In this document: positions 20,962-26,435 of the stretch, piece by piece | How the letters are laid out: every line of letters begins with the position of its first letter | How positions within the stretch are numbered: position 1 is the stretch's first letter | Assembly: GCA_041602815.1 (NCBI GenBank) | Contig: JBFIFO010000038.1 | Coordinates: forward strand, 1-26,435 | DNA: 26,435 nucleotides | Direction of reading: 5' to 3' | Source of the DNA: GCA-020356105 sp041602815 | GTDB taxonomy: Bacteria > Pseudomonadota > Alphaproteobacteria > UBA8366 > JADFVY01 | The notes under the pieces: model-generated | Told to the model about the DNA's origin: nothing | Database searches by the model: none | What the model saw: only the letters and a program-made list of their open reading frames with translations | Made by a program: the position numbers and the translations under genes

Positions 20962-20988
20962 AGTATGCCGGGCGTCGCCGTGTTGCAA
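20962..20988 (-). promoter_or_regulatory. Possible promoter of aspC-panE
   Basis: Read on the minus strand, TTGCAA (20988-20983) and CATACT (20967-20962) are separated by 15 nt, shorter than ideal. They lie about 46 nt before the aspC ATG, in the 161-bp gap between the EamA gene and aspC. There is no competing signal in the gap, but the match is only fair. Confidence 0.3.
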
Positions 20989-21077
20989 CGGCGAATGGCG
21001 CCCGATCGGCGTGGCCGGGCGGGCCGGCGAGGAACGAGCCCATGCGTTAGGGATTTCCGCGGGTTTGGGCACGGCGC

Positions 21078-21998
21078 TCACGCCCCGTGGCCCGGCGCCG
21101 GCCGGATCCTGGCCGTCGTCAGATAGAGGCCGGCGAAGATGGCGGCCGCGCCGAGGTAGTGGAAGGCCAGCAGCGGCTCGTCCAGGAACACCATCCCCAG
21201 GACGGCGGCGAAGGGCGGCATCAGGTGGATGAACAGTCCCGCCCGGGTCGGGCCGACCGCCGGGACTGCCGCCGTGTACCCGAGATAGGCGAGCGCCGTC
21301 GCGACCGGCCCGATATAGCCGACCACCAGGAAGGTCGCCCGGTCGAGCGGCATCGCCCGCACCGCCACGGTCTCCCACAGCCAGATCGGGAGCAGGACGA
21401 CGAGCGCCGGGATGATGCTGGCCACCAGCAGCGTTCCCGACTCGAGGTCCGCCGGGCGGCGGCTCAGCAGCGTCACGTAGACCGACCAGCACAGCATGGC
21501 GACGAGCATGATCGCATCGCCCTGCGCCAGGCCCTGCGCCAGGATCAGGGCGGGCTCGCCGCGCAGCACGATGAACGAGACGCCGAAAAGCGAGAGGCCG
21601 ATGCCGAGCGCCTGGCGCAGGCTTAGGGACTCGCGCCAGATCACGCGCGCGAGGACGGGTATCACCACGGGGCTGACCGCGTTGATCAGCGCCACATTGA
21701 CCGCCGAGACCGTTTTCAGCGCCGTGTATTGCAAGGTCGTGAAGCCGGCCACGCCGATCAGCCCGAGCAGCAGCACCAGCTTCCACTCGCGCAGCAGCGC
21801 CGCGCGTCTCTGGCGCAGCCGCGGCAGGAAGATCGGCAGCAGGATCAGAAAGGCGCTGGCCCAGCGCCAGAAGGCGAGGCTGACCGGCGGAATCGTGGCG
21901 TGAATCGCGCGGGCGACCACGATGTTCCCGGCCCAGGCCAGCGAGGCGAAGGTCAGCAGCGCATAGGCCGCCGGCGGCGAGGGATGGTTCGATGCCAT
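21078..21998 (-). CDS. EamA/DMT-family transporter (RhaT-like)
   Basis: A 306-residue integral membrane protein of the drug/metabolite transporter superfamily, with two EamA repeats giving about ten hydrophobic segments. The first repeat begins AYALLTFASLAWAGNIVVAR, with the family's PPVSLAFWRWASAFLILLP. The second begins GDAIMLVAMLCWSVYVTLLS and ends with PPFAAVLGMVFLDEPLLAFH and LGAAAIFAGLYLTTAR. The substrate is unknown; members export amino acids, other metabolites or drugs. GGAACGG precedes the ATG. The gene is probably its own unit, 161 nt before aspC and after the chemoreceptor's terminator. Confidence 0.92.
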   Translation of the reverse strand: MASNHPSPPAAYALLTFASLAWAGNIVVARAIHATIPPVSLAFWRWASAFLILLPIFLPRLRQRRAALLREWKLVLLLGLIGVAGFTTLQYTALKTVSAVNVALINAVSPVVIPVLARVIWRESLSLRQALGIGLSLFGVSFIVLRGEPALILAQGLAQGDAIMLVAMLCWSVYVTLLSRRPADLESGTLLVASIIPALVVLLPIWLWETVAVRAMPLDRATFLVVGYIGPVATALAYLGYTAAVPAVGPTRAGLFIHLMPPFAAVLGMVFLDEPLLAFHYLGAAAIFAGLYLTTARIRPAPGHGA

Positions 21999-22021
21999 CG
22001 CAATCCGTTCCGTTTCGTCTC

Positions 22022-22062
22022 ACCCGCCGCCCGCCGGATGGTAGCAGATACGTGCGGCGGGT
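22022..22062 (-). repeat. Inverted repeat in the EamA leader region
   Basis: ACCCGCCGC (22022-22030) and GCGGCGGGT (22054-22062) are perfect 9-bp inverted copies separated by 23 nt, just upstream of the EamA start on the minus strand. As RNA they could form a stem before the ribosome binding site; as DNA they could be an operator. No clear function. The rest of 21999-22130 shows no gene. Confidence 0.3.
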
Positions 22063-22130
22063 AAAGTTTCGGGCTGGCCCCCGCTGCCGGTGCCGCGCGG
22101 CGACGACGGACGTCCCGTCCCATCGGTCGC

Positions 22131-22168
22131 AAAAAAAGACCCGCCGGGGATGAGGAGACCGGCGGGTC
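22131..22168 (-). terminator. Rho-independent terminator of the chemoreceptor gene
   Basis: Read on the minus strand, GACCCGCCGG and CCGGCGGGTC (22168-22159 and 22147-22138) form a perfect 10-bp stem with an 11-nt loop, followed at once by seven T residues (22137-22131). It lies 58 nt past the chemoreceptor stop codon and separates that gene from the EamA transporter. Confidence 0.93.
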
Positions 22169-22226
22169 GAGTGGGATCCGTGGGATTGGGGTGATCGCGA
22201 CACGGATCTGGGAGCTTCGTTGTGCG

Positions 22227-24257
22227 TCAGGCGGCGCGCACCTCGCTGAGGAAGCGCACGACCTGGCCGCGCAGCCCCTCGGCCTGGCGCGCCATCTCCT
22301 GCGAGGCGTTGAGCACCTGGCCGGCGGCCGAGCCGGTGTCGCCGGCGGCCCGCGAGACGCTGCCGATGTTCTGGTTGACGTCCTGGGTGCCGCGCGCCGC
22401 CTGCTGGACGCTGCGCGCGATCTCCCGCGTCGATGCGCCCTGCTCCTCGACCGCGGAGGCGATGGCGGTGGCGATGTCGTCCATCTCGCCGATGATCGCG
22501 CGGATCTTCCCGATCGCCTCGACCGCGCCCGTCGACTCCTCCTGGATCGACGTGACCTGCTGCGCAATCTCCTCGGTCGCACGGGCGGTCTGCTTGGCGA
22601 GGTTCTTGACCTCCTGGGCGACGACGGCGAAACCCTTGCCGGCCTCGCCCGCACGCGCCGCCTCGATCGTCGCGTTGAGCGCAAGAAGGTTGGTCTGCCC
22701 GGCGATATCGCTGATCAGCTTGACGACGTCGCCGATCCGCTCGGCCGCATCGGCCAGGCCCATGACCGTCTCGTTGGTCGCCTCCGCCTCGCCGACGGCA
22801 TCCCGTGCGATCCGGGCCGACTGGCTGACCTGGCGGCCGATCTCGGCGATCGAGGCGCTGAGCTCCTCGGCCGTGGTGGCGACCATCTGCACGTTCGCGC
22901 TCGCCTGGTCGGAAGCGGACGCGACGTTGCCCGATTGGCGGCTGGTCTCCTCGGCGGTCGCCGACATCTGCTGCGCCGTCGCCTGCATCTGGGTCGCCGC
23001 GGAGGAGACGCCGTCGACGATATTCGCGACCTCGCGATCGAAGCGGTCGGCCAGCTCGCGCATGGCTTTGCGCTTTTCCTCCTCGAGCTGCCGCTGCGTC
23101 GCCGTCTCGGCCGCCTCGAGTCGCTGCGTTTCGAGGGCGCTGTGCTTGAAGGTCCGCATCGCGCCGGCCATCTCGCCGATCTCGTCGTGCCGGCCGGTGC
23201 CGGGGATCGAGACCTCGAGGTCGCCGTCGGCCAGCTGCAGCATCGCCGCGGTCATTCCCTTGAGCGGCTGCACGATGCTGCGGGTCAGGAGGGCAGCCAG
23301 AACAATGAACGCCGCCACGACCGAGACACCGATCACGATCACTGCGAGGCGCGTTGAACGCCGGGTTTCGGCGAGCGACAGCTGGGCCTGCGCATCGCCG
23401 CGATCGGCGGCGTAGAACAGCGTCGCAAGGAACGGTTCGGCCGCGGCATAACTGGCGTTCAGCTGGTCGCGCGTCATCCGCTCGACCTTGTAGACTTCCA
23501 CATAGGCGCGGAATTCGTAGACATACCTGTTGAGCAGACGGGTGATCTGCTCTTTCTCGAACTCGGGGATGTCGAGTGCCTTCAGCAGCGCCGCGAACTC
23601 CGCCTGCCGGGAGCCGAGCCGGTCGACGTATTTCGCATCGCTGCGCATGATGAAATCCTTTTCGTGCCGGCGCATCATCAGCAGCTTGGCCAGCAGCGGA
23701 AAGACGTCGGCCTCAACGTGCTCCGCCTCCTCGCGCAAACGTGCCTCCACGGCGTGCACCGCCATGCGCAGCGATCCCTCGTGCCCGTCGTTCTCGTCGA
23801 GGCCGAGCTTCCTGTTCAGCTCGACGAGGCGGCCGAACTGTTCCGTATGGGCCGTCATCGTCGTCCGGATGCCGGCCACCGCGTCCCGGACGGTTGTGCC
23901 GATCGCGAGCCCATCGATCTCATCGAGATCCTCGAACAGGTGCCGGGCTGACTCCGTGTAGGTCTCGGCATGCCTCTCATCGCGGAGCAGGATGAAGTCC
24001 TTCTCACTTCGGCGCATCTGCAACGCGGTGCTGTCGACATGGCCGGCCAGCCGGGCAAGCTCGCCGTATCGGTCGGCCTCGCGGGTTGCGGCTCCAACGC
24101 GGGCATCGCTCACAAGGAAGGCGCCGCCCAGGCCGATGAGTCCGGCCGCCCCGAGGCCGGCCAACAGGACGACGCGGCCGCCGATGCGCAAGCCGGACCG
24201 GCGGCCCGGCGTGCCTGTCCGTGCCGGGCGCCCCAATCGCTCTTCCGTGTTCGTCAT
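22227..24257 (-). CDS. Methyl-accepting chemotaxis protein with HBM-type sensor
   Basis: A 676-residue chemoreceptor. Membrane segments lie at about 28-49 and 304-325. Between them is an all-helical ligand-binding region of some 255 residues that carries the sequence MRR.EKDF twice (81-88 and 195-202). That pattern is typical of helical bimodular (HBM) sensors, known in receptors for organic acids. A HAMP domain follows the second membrane segment (about 326-378), then the signalling coiled coil with the conserved hairpin tip (ISDIAGQTNLLALNATIEAA, then RAGEAGKGFAVVAQEVKNLA, about 515-554). No CheR-docking pentapeptide is seen; it ends FLSEVRAA. AGGAAGAGG precedes the ATG. The C-terminus is similar to the remnant at 24688. 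Ligand unknown. Confidence 0.94.
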   Translation of the reverse strand: MTNTEERLGRPARTGTPGRRSGLRIGGRVVLLAGLGAAGLIGLGGAFLVSDARVGAATREADRYGELARLAGHVDSTALQMRRSEKDFILLRDERHAETYTESARHLFEDLDEIDGLAIGTTVRDAVAGIRTTMTAHTEQFGRLVELNRKLGLDENDGHEGSLRMAVHAVEARLREEAEHVEADVFPLLAKLLMMRRHEKDFIMRSDAKYVDRLGSRQAEFAALLKALDIPEFEKEQITRLLNRYVYEFRAYVEVYKVERMTRDQLNASYAAAEPFLATLFYAADRGDAQAQLSLAETRRSTRLAVIVIGVSVVAAFIVLAALLTRSIVQPLKGMTAAMLQLADGDLEVSIPGTGRHDEIGEMAGAMRTFKHSALETQRLEAAETATQRQLEEEKRKAMRELADRFDREVANIVDGVSSAATQMQATAQQMSATAEETSRQSGNVASASDQASANVQMVATTAEELSASIAEIGRQVSQSARIARDAVGEAEATNETVMGLADAAERIGDVVKLISDIAGQTNLLALNATIEAARAGEAGKGFAVVAQEVKNLAKQTARATEEIAQQVTSIQEESTGAVEAIGKIRAIIGEMDDIATAIASAVEEQGASTREIARSVQQAARGTQDVNQNIGSVSRAAGDTGSAAGQVLNASQEMARQAEGLRGQVVRFLSEVRAA

Positions 24258-24687
24258 GGTTTGTTGTTCCTCTTCCTACTGCCTGCCATCGCGTTTCTTG
24301 TATCGAGGCCCCGCCGTCACCGCATGTTCGGCCGTTGCCTGCGCGCGGTTGCGGCAGGTTGTTCGATACCATTTTCCGTTGTGGCGAGGATTGCGGCCGC
24401 CGCACGCGGACGACGTGCCGAATCCTATCTCAGCGTAATCGGTGTTTCATCCCGCAGTCCCTTCCTGGCCAATGCGGCACGCTGGCGATGGCCTGTGCCA
24501 GCCGACGGTGGGCTCTTCATGGGCCCGTATCCCGCGCGACCGGCATCCGCGTGCCGGAGGGTGCCAACTACACGCATAAGTTTCACCGCAGGGTGTGAAC
24601 GAATCGTTAAAGTCGTGCGGGAAATTTCTTCGGCCGGCGGCCCAGCCGACTCGTCGCAATGTGGCGACTCCGCCGCGACGCGGTGAC
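24258..24687. other. 430-bp gap upstream of the chemoreceptor
   Basis: I see no gene here. The region lies between the intact chemoreceptor start and the stop codon of the decayed copy. Apart from the ribosome binding site at about 24266-24275 and the AACG-N3-CGTT palindrome at 24598-24608, the sequence is moderately GC-rich and featureless. It is long for a leader and may itself be partly decayed coding DNA, but I could not align it to a chemoreceptor. Confidence 0.5.
24598..24608. promoter_or_regulatory. Palindrome AACG-N3-CGTT upstream of the chemoreceptor
   Basis: AACGA and TCGTT are perfect inverted copies around one base. The same AACG-N3-CGTT pattern with the same flanking AAA occurs at 25127-25137, upstream of the decayed receptor copy. 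Read on the minus strand the similarity continues past the palindrome: from CGTT to TGCGG, 13 of 17 aligned positions agree with one gap. A shared operator or duplicated promoter is likely. Confidence 0.4.
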
Positions 24688-24902
24688 TCAGCCGGCGCGC
24701 ACCTCGCGCAGGAAGCGGTCGACCTCCCCGCGCATCTGCTCGGCCTGCTGCGAGAGCTCGCGCGCCGCGTTGAGCACGTGGTCGGCGGCCGCCCCGGTTT
24801 CGCCCGCGGCGCGGTTGACGCCGGCGATATTCTCGTTGACCTCCTGGGTGCCGCGCGCCGCCAATCGGCGCTCCCCGCACGGCCGCGTCGGTCCGTCTGC
24901 AT
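24688..24902 (-). pseudogene. Remnant of a second methyl-accepting chemotaxis protein
   Basis: Bases 24862-24688 encode AARGTQEVNENIAGVNRAAG and a following 37 residues ending RFLREVRAG and a stop. Aligned by eye with the last 57 residues of the intact receptor, 37 are identical without gaps. Similarity stops abruptly at 24863, so everything upstream (sensor, HAMP, signalling tip) is gone. At 24902 an ATG follows GGAAGGAAG at good spacing and begins a basic Met-Gln-Thr-Asp-Arg-Arg start, but it is out of frame with the remnant. An in-frame GTG at 24905 is too close to that site. The simplest reading is an internal deletion that joined the start of a tandem receptor gene to its last 57 codons. 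Confidence 0.8.
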
Positions 24903-25124
24903 GCACTTCCTTCCAATCCCGCGCAACGGGCAGAGCAGTATCGCGCCGATGCAATCGATGCGATCTGAATCGCCTGCCGCCGATGCGAAGATCTTCCTGC
25001 CGATTCTCCCGTGTCGGGTTCGCGTTTATTGCCGCCTCGGCCGGTCACTCGGCGCGCCGCAACGCTTCAACGCAACGCCGTGAACAGGCAGCGACGGCGA
25101 CACTCGATATTAGCCGCACTGATG

Positions 25125-25139
25125 TTAACGTGACGTTAA
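25125..25139. promoter_or_regulatory. 15-bp perfect palindrome TTAACGT-G-ACGTTAA
   Basis: TTAACGT and ACGTTAA are perfect inverted copies around a central G, inside the AT-rich patch. It shares AACG-N3-CGTT with the site at 24598-24608. It lies about 265 bp upstream of the similarity break in the receptor remnant and about 160 bp upstream of uvrB. A dimeric regulator's operator is the likely meaning. Confidence 0.5.
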
Positions 25140-25264
25140 ATTCTACATACCGAATATTAATTACCATATTTTTTGTATTGTTATACTTCGCAATTACTAT
25201 GTGAGCGCGTGTGCGCTATTGCACCGTCTGCGCCCAGCGTTGCCGTCGGAATTGCCGGAACGCC

Positions 25265-25293
25265 GTGACCTCGACCGGGCGCGCACCTATATT
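25265..25293 (+). promoter_or_regulatory. Candidate uvrB promoter placed for a leaderless mRNA
   Basis: GTGACC (25265-25270) and TATATT (25288-25293) are separated by 17 nt. The start of transcription expected about 7 nt past the -10 box falls on the A of the uvrB ATG (25300). No Shine-Dalgarno sequence stands before that ATG, which agrees with a leaderless message. Confidence 0.45.
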
Positions 25294-25299
25294 GTCGCC

Positions 25300-26435
25300 A
25301 TGCCCGTCGCCACGCAGCCACACAGTGCGCCCGCCCGTCCCCGCTCCGAGGGCGGAATCGCGTTCGACCTCGTCTCCGACTACGCGCCGGCGGGCGACCA
25401 GCCGGAGGCGATCGCGGAGCTGTGCGGCGGGCTGCGCGACGGCGAGCGCGACCAGGTGCTGCTCGGCGTGACCGGCTCCGGCAAGACGTTCACGGTCGCC
25501 CACATCATCCAGCAAACCCAGCGCCCGGCGCTTATCCTGGCACCGAACAAGACGCTGGCGGCGCAGCTCTACGGCGAGATGAAGGGCTTCTTCCCGAACA
25601 ACGCGGTCGAGTACTTCGTCTCCTACTACGACTACTACCAGCCGGAAGCCTACGTTCCGCGCACCGACACCTACATCGAGAAGGAATCGTCGATCAACGA
25701 GCAGATCGACCGGATGCGCCACGCGGCGACCCGGGCCCTGTTCGAGCGCGACGATGTGATTATCGTCGCCTCGGTGTCGTGCATCTACGGCATCGGCTCG
25801 CCCGAGACCTATTCCGAGATGACGATCCCGCTGGCCGAGGGCGGGCGCGTCGACCGCGACGCGCTGCTGGCGGGCCTCGTCGAGCTGCAGTACCGCCGCA
25901 ACGATACCAATTTCGTGCGCGGCACGTTCCGGGTGCGCGGCGACGTCGTCGAGATCTTCCCGGCGCATTACGAGGACCGCGCGTGGCGGATCTCGCTGTT
26001 CGGCGACGAGGTCGAGGCAATCCGCGAGTTCGACCCGCTGACCGGCGAGAAGATGGCGGCGCTGGGCGAGGTCCGGGTCTACGCCAACAGCCACTACGTC
26101 ATCCCGCGGCCGACGCTCCAGCAGGCGCTGCGCACGATCAAGGTGGAGCTGAAGCAGCAGCTGGCCGAGCTGCACGGGGCGAGCAAGCTGCTGGAGGCGC
26201 AGCGTCTGGAGCAGCGCACCACCTTCGATCTCGAGATGATCGAGGCGACCGGCTCGTGCCCCGGCATCGAAAACTATTCGCGGCACCTGACCGGGCGCGC
26301 GCCCGGCGAGCCGCCGCCGACCCTGTTCGAGTACCTGCCGGAGAACATGATCCTCATCGTCGACGAAAGCCACGTCAGCGTGCCCCAGGTCGGCGCAATG
26401 GCCAAGGGCGACTACGCCCGCAAGTCGGTGCTCGC
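25300..26435 (+). CDS. uvrB: Excinuclease ABC subunit B, 3' end missing
   Basis: UvrB is the damage-verifying helicase-like subunit of nucleotide excision repair, loaded by UvrA and cut-directing with UvrC. The window holds the first 378 codons of about 700. After a short variable N-terminus the protein shows FDLVSDYAPAGDQPEAIAEL, the Walker A GVTGSGKT (56-63), and the beta-hairpin that clamps one DNA strand (SYYDYYQPEAYVPRTDTYIE, then KESSINEQIDRMRHAATRAL, about 109-148). The UvrA/Mfd-binding domain follows, then CPGIENYSRHL and the DESH Walker B box (355-358). Helicase motifs IV-VI lie beyond the window. The start at 25300 has no ribosome binding site but a promoter immediately upstream. 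Identity is certain. Confidence 0.97.
   Translation, partial: MPVATQPHSAPARPRSEGGIAFDLVSDYAPAGDQPEAIAELCGGLRDGERDQVLLGVTGSGKTFTVAHIIQQTQRPALILAPNKTLAAQLYGEMKGFFPNNAVEYFVSYYDYYQPEAYVPRTDTYIEKESSINEQIDRMRHAATRALFERDDVIIVASVSCIYGIGSPETYSEMTIPLAEGGRVDRDALLAGLVELQYRRNDTNFVRGTFRVRGDVVEIFPAHYEDRAWRISLFGDEVEAIREFDPLTGEKMAALGEVRVYANSHYVIPRPTLQQALRTIKVELKQQLAELHGASKLLEAQRLEQRTTFDLEMIEATGSCPGIENYSRHLTGRAPGEPPPTLFEYLPENMILIVDESHVSVPQVGAMAKGDYARKSVL

Larger units (their letters stand above)
24863..25299. other. Gap between the receptor remnant and uvrB, with an AT-rich patch
   Basis: No intact gene is seen. Bases 25105-25203 are far more AT-rich than the rest of the window and contain short runs such as AATATTAATT and GTATTGTTATAC. 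I looked for a LexA box (GTTC-N7-GTTC) before uvrB and found none. The patch may be the old promoter region of the lost receptor gene on the minus strand, or recently acquired DNA. Confidence 0.5.

Noticed and set aside
24863..25299. LexA (SOS) box before uvrB
   Set aside because: No GTTC-N7-GTTC is present; the nearest GTTC has no partner at the right spacing.

Overview
The window is GC-rich chromosomal DNA of an alphaproteobacterium, probably Rhodospirillales-like. The evidence is the type of housekeeping proteins, TTGAC-like promoters, a bacterial ELM1-family protein and the yqeY-dnaG-rpoD order. I see no rRNA, tRNA, CRISPR array, insertion sequence, integrase or phage gene. Nearly all the DNA is ordinary coding sequence; the less ordinary material lies in the gaps.

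Layout. Bases 1-4038, minus strand: yqeY-like, dnaG and rpoD (rpoD cut by the window edge) form a macromolecular-synthesis cluster. It diverges from carA-carB (4363-8785, plus), followed by greA. A convergent Lrp/AsnC regulator (minus) diverges from an ELM1-family gene (plus), and a LysR regulator follows. Bases 12105-12258 hold a candidate structured small RNA with a strong terminator, facing the 3' end of msrP. Minus-strand msrP, an MBL-fold hydrolase and an EF-G-like GTPase follow. Next are a plus-strand CoA-transferase/acyl-CoA dehydrogenase pair and a convergent minus-strand group (ketopantoate reductase, aspartate aminotransferase, EamA transporter). The right end has a chemoreceptor with an HBM-type sensor, the decayed 3' end of a second chemoreceptor, an AT-rich patch, and uvrB (plus, cut by the window edge).

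Working together. yqeY/dnaG/rpoD serve translation, replication priming and transcription initiation. carAB makes carbamoyl phosphate for pyrimidines and arginine. greA rescues stalled RNA polymerase. The CoA-transferase and dehydrogenase are translationally coupled and probably activate and oxidise one acid. aspC and panE form a tight two-gene operon that touches aspartate and pantothenate metabolism.

Most interesting points: the structured RNA at 12105-12258; an EF-G paralogue with Ser where translational GTPases carry the catalytic His; an MsrP precursor with both a twin-arginine motif and a perfect lipobox; a collapsed tandem chemoreceptor with a palindromic site (AACG-N3-CGTT) shared between the two loci; and a promoter placed so that uvrB mRNA would be leaderless. 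Apart from the RNA, I see nothing that looks like a wholly new multi-gene system.
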